Positions 51,414-59,879 of a DNA stretch of 64,000 nt are shown piece by piece. Origin of the DNA: Alloalcanivorax marinus (GTDB lineage: Bacteria; Pseudomonadota; Gammaproteobacteria; Pseudomonadales; Alcanivoracaceae); the NCBI RefSeq assembly GCF_016906305.1, contig NZ_JADDOL010000019.1, forward strand, positions 1 to 64,000, read 5' to 3'. Position 1 is the stretch's first letter, and each line of letters begins with the position of its first letter. Both the position numbers and the translations under genes were made by a program. The notes under the pieces were generated by a model that had not been told where the DNA came from, searched no databases, and saw nothing but the letters and a program-made list of their open reading frames with translations.

Positions 51414-52382
51414 GTGACTGCCCGACCGCCTGTCCACAACCTGCCCGACGCCGATCTCGACCGCTTGGCGAAAACTCTTTCCCGTCAGATCCAGAAGTGG
51501 ACCCCCAACGAGGGCGTCAATGCCACGGCCATTGCCGGCCTGGACCTGTTCCGGGCCGACTCCACCACCAGTTGCATGGGCTCCTCGATCTATGACCCGT
51601 CCCTGTGTCTGATCGCCCAGGGCGCCAAGACGATCTGGCTGGGCGACCGGGAGATCGATTACGGGCCGCTCAGCTGCCTGGTTTCGTCGGTGCACCTGCC
51701 GGTGCTGGGCAAGGTCACCCGGGCGTCGCCGGAGGAGCCCTACCTGGGCCTGAAAATCACCATCGAGCCCCAGGAAGTCACCGACCTGATGCTGGAACTG
51801 GGCGAGGCTGCCCTGGAGATCGACGACGATCCGGAATGCACCGAGAGCGCCTGCGGGCTGGGGCGGGTGCAGGCGGAGAAGGGACAGGTGGAAGCCATGC
51901 TGCGGCTGCTGAATCTGCTCGACAGCCCCGCCGACGCGCCGATTCTGGCGCCCCTGGCGCGGCGCGAGATTCTCTACCGGGCGCTGACCGGCGAGATCGG
52001 CCCGCGCCTGCGCAAGCTGGCGGTGGCCGACAGCCAGGTGCACCGCATCTCGAAGGTCATCGCGGTGCTCAAGGACCGCTTCACCGAACCGTTGCGGGTA
52101 CGCGATCTGGCGGACATGGCGAACATGAGCGAGTCGTCCCTGTTTCATAGCTTCAAACAGGTCACGCGCATGTCGCCGCTGCAGTTCCAGAAGAAGCTGC
52201 GCCTGCACGAGGCGCGCCGTCTGATGCTTTCGGAAGGGTTGGAGGCGGCCACCGCCAGTTTCCGGGTGGGCTATGAAAGCCCGTCCCATTTCAGCCGCGA
52301 ATACAGCCGTCTGTTCGGCAATCCGCCCCGGGCGGACGTGGTCAAGCTGCGCGGCGAGTACCCGGAGACCGCCCGCGCCTGA
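51414..52382 (+). CDS. AraC-family regulator (AraC_N type), likely regulator of the RND operon
   Basis: 322 aa from a GTG with GGAGG 8 nt upstream. The N-terminal domain matches the AraC_N family (PF06719): GLDLFRADSTTSCMGSSIYDPSLCLIAQGAKTIWLGDREIDYGPLSCLVSSVHLPVLG. The C-terminal double helix-turn-helix is RVRDLADMANMSESSLFHSFKQVTRMSPLQFQKKLRLHEARRLM and ATASFRVGYESPSHFSREYSRLFGNPP. It is divergent from the efflux operon, with three direct motif copies in the gap. It may also control itself. Confidence 0.9.
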   Translation: MTARPPVHNLPDADLDRLAKTLSRQIQKWTPNEGVNATAIAGLDLFRADSTTSCMGSSIYDPSLCLIAQGAKTIWLGDREIDYGPLSCLVSSVHLPVLGKVTRASPEEPYLGLKITIEPQEVTDLMLELGEAALEIDDDPECTESACGLGRVQAEKGQVEAMLRLLNLLDSPADAPILAPLARREILYRALTGEIGPRLRKLAVADSQVHRISKVIAVLKDRFTEPLRVRDLADMANMSESSLFHSFKQVTRMSPLQFQKKLRLHEARRLMLSEGLEAATASFRVGYESPSHFSREYSRLFGNPPRADVVKLRGEYPETARA

Positions 52383-52385
52383 GGT

Positions 52386-52778
52386 TCAGCGCGCCAGCCA
52401 GTGGCGGGCCAGGGCCACCATGCCCAGGCCAAGCCCGGTCATGCACAGGGACCCCACCACATGGGCGGCGATGCCCGCCGCCGCCATCCCCCAGCGGCCA
52501 GCCTGCAGATTGATGAACATCTCCGCGGAAAACGAGGAGAAGGTGGTGAGGGCGCCAAGGAAGCCGGTCACCACCAGCAACCGCCATTCCGGGGTCAGCG
52601 ACGGCAGGCCGGCGAACACGCCCAACGCCACGCCGATCAGCCAGCCGCCCAGCAGGTTGGCGGCCAGGGTGCCCAGGGGAATGGCGGGAAACAGGGCATT
52701 CAGCCCCAGACTCAACAGCCAGCGCAGATTGGCGCCCAGCGCCGCCCCCACCGAGATCGCCACCACCGATAACCACAT
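52386..52778 (-). CDS. crcB: Fluoride channel protein CrcB/Fluc
   Basis: 130 aa, four transmembrane helices. [17 protein letters not shown] start ([13 protein letters not shown]), [16 protein letters not shown], and the pore motif [16 protein letters not shown] are diagnostic. It works as a dual-topology dimer that lets fluoride leave the cell. The upstream 100 bp does not show the crcB riboswitch consensus. It sits convergent with and 3 bp from the AraC gene. Confidence 0.95.
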   Translation of the reverse strand: MWLSVVAISVGAALGANLRWLLSLGLNALFPAIPLGTLAANLLGGWLIGVALGVFAGLPSLTPEWRLLVVTGFLGALTTFSSFSAEMFINLQAGRWGMAAAGIAAHVVGSLCMTGLGLGMVALARHWLAR

Positions 52779-53012
52779 CAGGCCGTCCCCTTGCCACCGA
52801 AAATACCCGGATATGATGACGCCGAAGTCCGCGCTATGAAACCTCTGGCACGAAGCTTGCCTTCACGGCCCCACGAAGGGGCCCCGGTCTGGTAGACTGG
52901 CGCCCTCCTGGTGATCCCAGACCCGGCCCGTTCACCCGGCGATGCGAAAGTCGTATCGACGGTGAAGGCCAGCCAAACCATTATCCAACCCGATAATCGA
53001 AGGAGTTCTTCC

Positions 53013-54020
53013 ATGGCGCAGACACGCGTAACAGTCATCCCCGGCGACGGCATCGGTCCCGACATCGTAGCGGCCACCCTGCGCCTGCTGGACGCCCTGG
53101 AGTGCGACTTTGCCTACGACCGGGCCATCGCCGGTCAGACCGCGCTGGATCAGGGCCTGGACCTGGTACCCCAGGAAACCCTGGACATGATCGAAAAGAA
53201 CACGGTGGCCCTGAAAGGCCCGATCACCACGCCGGTGGGCAAGGGCTTCCGCTCGGTCAACGTGACCCTGCGCAAGCACTTCGACCTGTTCGCCAACCTG
53301 CGCCCGGCGCTGTCCATCCCCGGGGTGCGCTCGCGCTACGACAACGTGGACATCCTGACGATCCGCGAGAACATCGAGGGCATTTACTCCGGTGAAGGCC
53401 AGATGGTCAGCGACGACGGCGAACGGGCCGAGCTGCGCAGCGTCATCACCCGCAAGGAATCCAAGCGGCTGATGCGTTTCGCCTACGAAGCCGCCCAACG
53501 CCTGGGCCGTCGCAAGGTCACGGTGGTGCACAAGGCCAACATCATGAAATCCACCTCCGGCCTGTTTCTCAGCGTGGCCCGGTCGGCGGCCGAGGAATAC
53601 CCGAACATCGAGCATGAGGAAATGATCGTCGACAACTGCGCCATGCAGCTGGCGATGAACCCGCACCGCTTCGACGTGATCGTCACCACCAACCTGTTCG
53701 GTGACATTCTTTCCGATCTGTGCGCGGGCCTCACCGGCGGTCTGGGGCTCGCCCCCGGTGCCAACATCGGCGAACACCGCGGCATCTTCGAAGCGGTGCA
53801 CGGCAGCGCCCCGGACATCGCCGGCAAGGGCGTCGCCAACCCCACCGCGCTGATGCTGGGCGCCGGCATGATGCTCGAATACCTGGAAATGAACGAGAAA
53901 GCCGAGCGGCTGCGCGCCGCCATCCGCCACGTGGTGGGCGAAGGCCGGGTGGTCACGCCGGACCTGGGCGGCAGCGCGTCCACCGACGAGTTCACTGACG
54001 AGCTGATCAAGCACCTCTAA
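53013..54020 (+). CDS. Isocitrate dehydrogenase, NAD+-type (short form)
   Basis: 335 aa from the ATG at 53,013 (AAGGAGTT upstream), the size of the short NAD-dependent enzymes. VTVIPGDGIGPDIV, SVNVTLRKHFDLFANLRPALSIPGVRSRYDNVDILTIRENIEGIYSG, HKANIMKSTSGLF (catalytic Lys), TNLFGDILSDLCAGLTGGLGLAPGANIG (metal-binding Asp), and HGSAPDIAGKGVANPTALMLG (NAD-type cofactor loop) are all present. It converts isocitrate to 2-oxoglutarate in the TCA cycle. Other members of the family act on 3-isopropylmalate or homoisocitrate, but the SVNVTLR motif favours isocitrate. Confidence 0.92.
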   Translation: MAQTRVTVIPGDGIGPDIVAATLRLLDALECDFAYDRAIAGQTALDQGLDLVPQETLDMIEKNTVALKGPITTPVGKGFRSVNVTLRKHFDLFANLRPALSIPGVRSRYDNVDILTIRENIEGIYSGEGQMVSDDGERAELRSVITRKESKRLMRFAYEAAQRLGRRKVTVVHKANIMKSTSGLFLSVARSAAEEYPNIEHEEMIVDNCAMQLAMNPHRFDVIVTTNLFGDILSDLCAGLTGGLGLAPGANIGEHRGIFEAVHGSAPDIAGKGVANPTALMLGAGMMLEYLEMNEKAERLRAAIRHVVGEGRVVTPDLGGSASTDEFTDELIKHL

Positions 54021-54048
54021 CCGTCCGTCTTTAGCAATCTTTTGCAAA

Positions 54049-54072
54049 GCCGCCCGGCCCGCGCCGGGCGGC
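54049..54072 (+). terminator. GC-rich hairpin after the isocitrate dehydrogenase gene
   Basis: GCCGCCCGG and CCGGGCGGC form a 9-bp perfect stem with a 6-base loop, 29 bp past the stop codon. The following bases are C-rich, and a TTTTTT comes only 30 bp later. It may stabilise the 3' end or act as a weak terminator. Confidence 0.5.
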
Positions 54073-54201
54073 CCTCCCACGCCTCCTCCCCCCATTTTTT
54101 CCCGCGCTTTACTGATCCGCGTCTATAGGCAGCCACCGCCCGTGTTGTCTATGCTCAGGCCTGTTCAAGGATATCCATCCAAACCGACAGGAGGTGGTGA
54201 T

Positions 54202-54465
54202 ATGAGCCAGGAAACCGAAGCGCTCAAAAAGGACATCGAACAACTGCGTCGCGACCTGGGCGCCCTTACCGAGGCCGCCAAGCGTAACTCCCAGCAGAAA
54301 GCCCAGGCCGGGGTCGATCAGGCCCGCGCGCACCTGGACGACGTGCGCGCCCGTGCCGAGTTGCACACCGAGGAGTGGGGGTCCCACATCAAGGAACGCC
54401 CTCTGACCAGTGTGTTCGCCGCCTTCGGCGTGGGCATTCTGCTCGGCAAACTGATCAGCCGATAA
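54202..54465 (+). CDS. DUF883/YqjD-ElaB-like membrane-anchored protein
   Basis: 87 aa from the ATG at 54,202 with AGGAGGTGG upstream. A long helix (EALKKDIEQLRRDLGALTEAAKRNSQQKAQAGVDQARAHLDDVRARAELH) is followed by a short C-terminal membrane segment with the G-x-G-x-x-x-G pattern (PLTSVFAAFGVGILLGKLISR). Relatives ElaB and YqjD anchor to the inner membrane and bind ribosomes in stationary phase in E. coli. It is followed after 4 bp by another membrane protein, as in yqjDE. Confidence 0.85.
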   Translation: MSQETEALKKDIEQLRRDLGALTEAAKRNSQQKAQAGVDQARAHLDDVRARAELHTEEWGSHIKERPLTSVFAAFGVGILLGKLISR

Positions 54466-54469
54466 CGCC

Positions 54470-54946
54470 ATGAATCTGCGCCGGCCTCTTTCATCCCTGT
54501 TCAGCCTCAACGCCCTGGTGTGGCTGGCCATGCTCACCGGCCTGGCCACGCTGCTGTGCTTCGCGGCGGCGGGGTGGCTGGCGTTGGCGCCGCACGTGGG
54601 CGCGCCCCTGGCGTCGCTCTATACCGGCCTCGGCCTGCTGGTGGTGACCGTGCTGCTGGCCCTGCTGGTGCGGCGGGCGGTGGCCTCCAAACCGGAGGCC
54701 CCGTCCCGCCACCAGACGCCGGCGGCGGAGGCCCGGTTGGAAGACAGCCTGCGGCCGCTGATCGGTGACAGCGCGGTGCGCTGGACCCGTGACAACAGCA
54801 GCCTGGTGGCCATCGGCGCTCTGGCCGCCGGCGTGCTGATCGCCGCCAGCCCGGGCACGCGGCGCTTTCTGACCCGCGCCGCCGGGCCGGTGGTGACGCG
54901 CAAGGCGCTGGAGGCCTACCGCGGTTATTCCAATGACCAGGACTGA
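54470..54946 (+). CDS. Small membrane protein, YqjE/holin-like pair partner
   Basis: 158 aa. Two helices (ALVWLAMLTGLATLLCFAAAGWLAL and ASLYTGLGLLVVTVLLALLVRRA) are followed by a soluble linker and a third hydrophobic stretch (SLVAIGALAAGVLIAASPGTRRF). Position right after the YqjD-like gene suggests the same stress-associated function, but I do not recognise the second half. Probably one operon. Confidence 0.7.
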   Translation: MNLRRPLSSLFSLNALVWLAMLTGLATLLCFAAAGWLALAPHVGAPLASLYTGLGLLVVTVLLALLVRRAVASKPEAPSRHQTPAAEARLEDSLRPLIGDSAVRWTRDNSSLVAIGALAAGVLIAASPGTRRFLTRAAGPVVTRKALEAYRGYSNDQD

Positions 54947-55014
54947 GCCCCACAGCCCGTTCGGGTACACTGATCGCCTTTCGTTTTTTCGTTTCCGGCG
55001 ACACGAGGGTGGTA

Positions 55015-55962
55015 ATGAAAACCGAACGCGGCGTATTGATCCTGTCCGCCTTGATGGCCCTGATCGTGGGGAGCGCGGCGGTCACCGCCGCCAGCATTAC
55101 CCACTCCAAGGCCATCCTTCTGGACGGCCTGTTCAATCTGGTCTACTTCCTGGTGGCCCTGGTCACGGTGCGCATCAGCGCCCTGACCATCCAGCCGGAC
55201 GACCGTAAGTTCCCCTTCGGCTACGGCTATTTCGAGTCCCTGGTGAACGCCGGCAAGGGACTGCTGATTCTGGGTGTGTCCCTGTTCGCCCTGGGCGACG
55301 CGGTGCTGGCGCTGTTCTCCGGTGGCCGCGCCATCGTCGCCGGCCCGGCCATTCTCTATGCCTTGTTCGCCACCCTGACCTGCTCGTTCACCGCCTGGAC
55401 CCTGCACCGTGCCCGGGCGCGGCTGGACACGCCCCTGGTGCGGGCGGATTTCGAGAACTGGCTGATCAATTCGCTGATTTCCGGCTCGGTGCTGCTGACC
55501 TTCTGCTTTATCCCGGTGGCCCGCTGGCTCGGGTGGCACCAGATCGTGCCCTATGTGGATTCGGTGCTGGTGATCGCGGTGGTGCTGTTCTGCCTGGGCA
55601 TGCCCATCCGTATGGCCCGTGGCGCGCTGATGGAGCTGCTCAACCGGGCCCCGCCCCGCACCCTGCGCCGGCCGGTGCGCGCCGCCATCGACGCGGCGCT
55701 GGCGGACCTGCCGGTGCGTCAGCTGGAGGTGCGCATGGTGCGCCCCGGCCGCCAGCTTTACGTGATGACCCATGTGGTGCTGCCGGCGGACTATCCGCCG
55801 GCGGGCGGCCTGGCGGCGCTGGACGCGATCCGCGAGCGGTTGCGCCGGGCGGTGACCGAGGTATACCCGAATACCGTGACCGATACCGTGTTCACCGCCG
55901 ACCCGCGCTGGGCGGAACCCTGCGAGGGCGGCCGGGGGGACGATGGCGTGGCCCAGTCCTGA
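55015..55962 (+). CDS. Cation diffusion facilitator family protein with altered metal site
   Basis: 315 aa, six transmembrane segments and a C-terminal cytoplasmic domain, matching CDF transporters such as FieF. In FieF the transport site is D45, D49, H153 and D157. Here the same positions read D37 (LLDGLFN), N41, N148 and N152 (RADFENWLIN), so three of four ligands are Asn. PFGYGYFES replaces the usual PFGHGKAE. It may transport another cation or have lost transport. It stands alone between the YqjE-like and GST genes. Confidence 0.85.
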   Translation: MKTERGVLILSALMALIVGSAAVTAASITHSKAILLDGLFNLVYFLVALVTVRISALTIQPDDRKFPFGYGYFESLVNAGKGLLILGVSLFALGDAVLALFSGGRAIVAGPAILYALFATLTCSFTAWTLHRARARLDTPLVRADFENWLINSLISGSVLLTFCFIPVARWLGWHQIVPYVDSVLVIAVVLFCLGMPIRMARGALMELLNRAPPRTLRRPVRAAIDAALADLPVRQLEVRMVRPGRQLYVMTHVVLPADYPPAGGLAALDAIRERLRRAVTEVYPNTVTDTVFTADPRWAEPCEGGRGDDGVAQS

Positions 55963-56036
55963 AGCGGCCCGCTGGACGCGGGTCCGATGGTTGGCCTAGG
56001 GTTTGAAGGTCGACAGGAACGAGCAGGGAGACCGTG

Positions 56037-56771
56037 ATGCGCTACGAACTGTTCTATTGGCCGGGCATTCAGGGACGCGGCGAATATGTGCGCCTGGCCC
56101 TGGAAGACGCCGGTGCCGAGTACCTGGACGTGGGCCGGGGTTCGCCGGACCAGGACCAGGGGGTGCCGGCCCTGGAGATGTATCTGAGCGGCGACGCCAC
56201 GCCGCGTCCGCCGTTCGCGCCGCCCTTTCTGAAAGCCGGCGACCGGGTGATTTCCCATGTCGCCAACATCCTGCGATTCCTGGCGCCGCGCCTGGGGTTG
56301 ATCGACGAGGACGAGGACCAGCGGGACTGGGCCCACGGGCTGCAGCTCACGCTCACCGACTTCGTCGCCGAAATCCACGACGTGCACCACCCGCTGTCGT
56401 CCACCCTTTACTACGAGGACCAGCGGGACGAGGCCGGGCGCCGCGCCGAGCTGTTCCGCCGCCATCGTCTGCCGCGCTTTCTGGAATACTTCGAGCAGGT
56501 GCTGGAGCAGAATCCCCGGGGCGCGGAGCATCTGGTGGGCGAGCGCCACAGCTACGTGGACCTGTCCCTGTTCCAGACCGTCACCGGTCTGCGCTATGCC
56601 TTTCCCCGCGCCATGCGTCAGTTGGAACCGGATCTGCCCAAGATCGACGCGCTGGTGGCGCGGGTGAGCGAACGGGACCGGATCCGCGCCTATCTGAATT
56701 CCGAGCGGCGCCAGCCGTTCAATGAAGACGGCATATTCCGTCATTATCCCGAGCTGGATGGAGAACCGTGA
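56037..56771 (+). CDS. Glutathione S-transferase family protein
   Basis: 244 aa from ATG at 56,037 (a GTG 3 bp earlier is possible). The N-terminal thioredoxin fold is YELFYWPGIQGRGEYVRLALEDAGAEYLDV, resembling sigma- and nematode-type GSTs. An all-helical C-terminal domain contains YVDLSLFQTVTGLRYAFPRAM. It conjugates glutathione to electrophiles; the substrate is unknown. A small gene follows with a one-base overlap (TGATG). Confidence 0.87.
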   Translation: MRYELFYWPGIQGRGEYVRLALEDAGAEYLDVGRGSPDQDQGVPALEMYLSGDATPRPPFAPPFLKAGDRVISHVANILRFLAPRLGLIDEDEDQRDWAHGLQLTLTDFVAEIHDVHHPLSSTLYYEDQRDEAGRRAELFRRHRLPRFLEYFEQVLEQNPRGAEHLVGERHSYVDLSLFQTVTGLRYAFPRAMRQLEPDLPKIDALVARVSERDRIRAYLNSERRQPFNEDGIFRHYPELDGEP

Positions 56772-57097
56772 TGGCTCATATTGTCTGGGACGACCCGGGC
56801 GCGCACAGCGTGGCCGACTATTACGCCAAGGACCCGAACATCGACGCCGAACCGCACACCGGCAGCATTCTGTCGGCGCGCCACCGGGGTCGGGTGGTCC
56901 GGGTGCGGGTGGAGGCCTATGACCGGGACGCCGGTCTCAGCCACGGCGAGGTGGCGGCGATCATCGACCCGGAGACCGGCAAGCGCGCCGACCGTCACGG
57001 TGATCTGAAAGTGGGTGACCGGGTGGCGCTGCCCGACGACAAACGCGCCTTCGAGCCGTCGGCGCCGGACCAGGAGGACGAGGACGAACCGTCCTGA
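56771..57097 (+). CDS. Small acidic protein of unknown function coupled to the GST gene
   Basis: 108 aa. Hydrophilic, with a basic-hydrophobic strand pair (RGRVVRVRVEAYDR) and KVGDRVALPDDKRAFEP, which recalls a KOW/Tudor-like beta domain. It ends in the acidic tail EDEDEPS. No recognised family. Translation is coupled to the upstream GST gene; GGAG lies 7 nt before the ATG. Confidence 0.65.
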   Translation: MAHIVWDDPGAHSVADYYAKDPNIDAEPHTGSILSARHRGRVVRVRVEAYDRDAGLSHGEVAAIIDPETGKRADRHGDLKVGDRVALPDDKRAFEPSAPDQEDEDEPS

Positions 57098-57110
57098 TCC
57101 GGCGCGGTTT

Positions 57111-57995
57111 TCAGCCGCCTTTTTTCAGGTTCAACGCCTGGCGCAGGGCCTGACGGAACGCCTTGGGCTTGGGCCCGAAGAAACGCCGGGTGCGTTTCTC
57201 GCAGTCTTCCACCACGGCCGCCTCCCGGCGGCCGATCATCTGCCGCACATGGGCGAAGGGTTCCTTGTCGTCCGCCTCCTTGCGTGCCTGCCGCAGAAAC
57301 TCCTCGAGCACCTGCAGGTCGTGCAGCTCGCCCAGACGGCGCCCCAGCTTCTTGAGATCCTTGATCGCCACGTCGCTGTCATCGAGACGGTCGGCGATGG
57401 GATCCAGCAGATAGAGCTGCGCCTTGGCGCTTTTGCGGAAGTCGTGCCAGACCGAGGCCCGGTTCTCGGCGATGGCCTCGAAGCCACGCTGGCGGGCATC
57501 GGCGTAGAGGCGGCCGAACCCCTTGCGCAGCAGCTCGGTGCCCTCCTCCACGGTGAGCGCGTCCCAGGCGGCCCGGTCGTCGCTGAACACCGTCTCCAGG
57601 CCCTCCGGCGCGGCCGGCGCCACCGCCGCCTGATCCTCCGGCAGCGCCATACGCCGCACCGCGTCCACCGCCGCCTGTTCGTAGTCACGGCGGGTGCCCG
57701 CGCGCAGCGCGTCCAGCGTCTCCCCCATCACCTGGCGGTCGCGGGCCACGGACAACCGCCGGGCGGCGTCACGCAGCGCCTTGTCCCGTTTTTCCGCGGT
57801 TTTGCGATGCCCCTGGGTGGCCATCAGCCGCCACAGGGCGCGCAGCCGTTTCACCGTGACGCGCAGGTCGTGGACGCGGTCCGGGTCGAGGGTGGTCTGG
57901 TCCTTCAGCAAGGTCAGAGCGGTCTCGTCCTGAGCCCGCGCGGCCTCGATAAGGCGTGTCATCAACGCCGTTTCGTCGCCTGGTTTTTGGCCCAT
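57111..57995 (-). CDS. CHAD-domain protein
   Basis: 294 aa. The conserved histidines and basic residues of the CHAD helical domain occur in DRVHDLRVTVKRLRALWRLM and WHDFRKSAKAQLYLLDPI, with LGRRLGELHDLQVLEEFL as the second half. CHAD proteins bind inorganic polyphosphate granules. No CYTH triphosphatase domain is fused or adjacent. Convergent with the small acidic-protein gene. Confidence 0.9.
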   Translation of the reverse strand: MGQKPGDETALMTRLIEAARAQDETALTLLKDQTTLDPDRVHDLRVTVKRLRALWRLMATQGHRKTAEKRDKALRDAARRLSVARDRQVMGETLDALRAGTRRDYEQAAVDAVRRMALPEDQAAVAPAAPEGLETVFSDDRAAWDALTVEEGTELLRKGFGRLYADARQRGFEAIAENRASVWHDFRKSAKAQLYLLDPIADRLDDSDVAIKDLKKLGRRLGELHDLQVLEEFLRQARKEADDKEPFAHVRQMIGRREAAVVEDCEKRTRRFFGPKPKAFRQALRQALNLKKGG

Positions 57996-58111
57996 GAAGG
58001 TTCCCCCGGGGCAGCCAGATTGGGAGCCCGATTATGGGACCTTCACGGGAAAATTACCGTGACAACTAAATGACAGCCCCGGATGTGCTGCGGGGAAGCC
58101 CACAACGAAAA

Positions 58112-58132
58112 CGCCCGCCTTGAAGGCGGGCG
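58112..58132 (-). terminator. Rho-independent terminator of almA
   Basis: CGCCCGCCT and AGGCGGGCG form a 9-bp GC-rich stem with a 3-base loop. On the minus strand it is followed by TTTTC. It lies 26 bp past the almA stop. Confidence 0.75.
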
Positions 58133-58157
58133 CCCGCGGCGGGAAAACCCGTCCCCC

Positions 58158-59654
58158 TCAGCCGCGCAGCAGCGCGCCGACACCGCGACGCTTGCGGTTT
58201 TCGTCCTTGACGAATTCCAGGGTGTCGTCGTCGATGCGCCCATAGCGCAAACGGGGCAGGTCGTAGAGGTAGTTGCTCAGCACCTTCCAGGGAGCCTTGG
58301 AGCCCTGACGCGGCAGCTTGTGGGCGGCGCGCTGGATGTAGCCGGACTGCAGGTCGAGGAAGGAGGTGTCGGTGTCGCAGCCCTCCGGGTCACGGGGGGT
58401 GACCTGGCGCAGCCCCTTGCGGGACATGTAATTGAGCAGGCGGCACACGTACTCCGCCACCAGGTCCGCCTTCAGCGTCCAGGACGAGTTGGTGTAGCCG
58501 AACACCATGGCCATGTTGGGCACGTCGCGCAGCATCACGCCCTTGTACACCAGCACGTCGTTGGGCTCCCGGGTTTCGCCGTCCACCGACAGCGCCGCGC
58601 CGCCCAGCAACTGCATGTCCAGGCCGGTGGCGGACACCACGATGTCGGCCTCCAGTTCCTCGCCGGACTTCAGTCGCAGGCCATTCTCCGTGAAGGTCTC
58701 GATGTGGTCTGTGACGATGGAGGCGCGGCCCTGCTTGAGCACCCGGAACAGGTCGCCGTTGGGCACCGCGCACAGCCGCTCGTCCCAGGGGTTGTAGCTG
58801 GGCCGGAAGTGCTTCATGTCGATGTCGTCACCGAGCTGACGGCGGGCGGCGGCGAGCAGCGCGCGGCGCACCAGACCGGGACGCGTCTTGGACAGCTTGA
58901 ACACCAGCCGCTGCAGGGCGATGTTGCGTGCCCGCGCCATCCGGTACACCACCATTTCCGGCAGGAAGCGGCGCAGCCGCACGGAAATCTCGTCGCGCTC
59001 CGGCACCGTGGCGATGTAGGTGGGCGAGCGCTGCAGCATGGTCACGTGCCCGGCTTCGCCGGCCATGGCCGGCACCAGGGTGACGGCGGTGGCGCCGCTG
59101 CCGATCACCACCACTTTCTTGCCGGTGTAATCCAGATTCTCCGGCCAGTGCTGCGGGTGGATCACCTGGCCCTTGAAGTCCTGTTCGCCGGGAAATTCCG
59201 GTTTATAACCGGTGTCGTAATTGTAGTAGCCGGTGCAGCACAGCAGGAACTGACAGGTATAGGTCTCCCGCTCGCCGCTGCCCTCGTGCTCCACCTCCAC
59301 GGTCCACAGGCTGGTCTCGGTGGAAAAGTCCGCGCCGAGCATGCGCAGGCCGTAATGGATCTTGTCCTCGATCTTGTACTCGCGGGCGGTGTCCACGATG
59401 TACTGGCGGATCGACGGGCCGTCCGCCAGCACCTTGGGATCGGTCCAGGGGCGGAAGTTGTAGCCCAGGGTGTACATGTCGGAGTCCGAGCGAATCCCCG
59501 GGTAGCGGAACAGGTCCCAGGTGCCGCCCATGCGCTGGCGCCGTTCGATCAGCGCGAAGCTGCGATCCGGGCAATCGCGGCTCAGATGACAGGCCGCGCC
59601 CACGCCGGACAGACCGGCGCCGATAATCAGTACATCAAAGTGATTCCGGGACAT
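58158..59654 (-). CDS. almA: Long-chain alkane flavin monooxygenase, AlmA family
   Basis: 498 aa from the ATG at 59,654 with GGAGG upstream. Two Rossmann motifs (IIGAGLSGVGAA; VVVIGSGATAVTLVPAMAGEAGHVTMLQRSPTYIATVP) flank the Baeyer-Villiger-type fingerprint FKGQVIHPQHWP. The stretch LIERRQRMGGTWDLFRYPGIRSDSDMYTLGYNFRPW follows Acinetobacter AlmA closely. That enzyme is needed for growth on alkanes of C32 and longer, though sub-terminal oxidation may be the true reaction. It is divergent from an acyl-CoA dehydrogenase. Confidence 0.93.
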   Translation of the reverse strand: MSRNHFDVLIIGAGLSGVGAACHLSRDCPDRSFALIERRQRMGGTWDLFRYPGIRSDSDMYTLGYNFRPWTDPKVLADGPSIRQYIVDTAREYKIEDKIHYGLRMLGADFSTETSLWTVEVEHEGSGERETYTCQFLLCCTGYYNYDTGYKPEFPGEQDFKGQVIHPQHWPENLDYTGKKVVVIGSGATAVTLVPAMAGEAGHVTMLQRSPTYIATVPERDEISVRLRRFLPEMVVYRMARARNIALQRLVFKLSKTRPGLVRRALLAAARRQLGDDIDMKHFRPSYNPWDERLCAVPNGDLFRVLKQGRASIVTDHIETFTENGLRLKSGEELEADIVVSATGLDMQLLGGAALSVDGETREPNDVLVYKGVMLRDVPNMAMVFGYTNSSWTLKADLVAEYVCRLLNYMSRKGLRQVTPRDPEGCDTDTSFLDLQSGYIQRAAHKLPRQGSKAPWKVLSNYLYDLPRLRYGRIDDDTLEFVKDENRKRRGVGALLRG

Positions 59655-59879
59655 TCCCACCTCCAGCCCGGCCGCCGCCGGCGACCAGGATTACATTACT
59701 CAATGGCAAGTTCATTGCAGGGCATGATGCCCCCGCCCCGGCCACGGGGAAAGGGCAAAGCGGGCCGTTCGGTCGTCGCTACGGTCAATCCCGTGGCCCG
59801 TTCCGCCGCCGTTGACCTGGATCAAACTGCGCCCGGGCCCGGCGGCCTACCCTGAAGACCCCACCGTCCCGGAGCCACC

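Noticed and set aside
52779..52870. Fluoride riboswitch upstream of crcB
   Set aside because: The conserved crcB-motif core is not recognisable in the leader.
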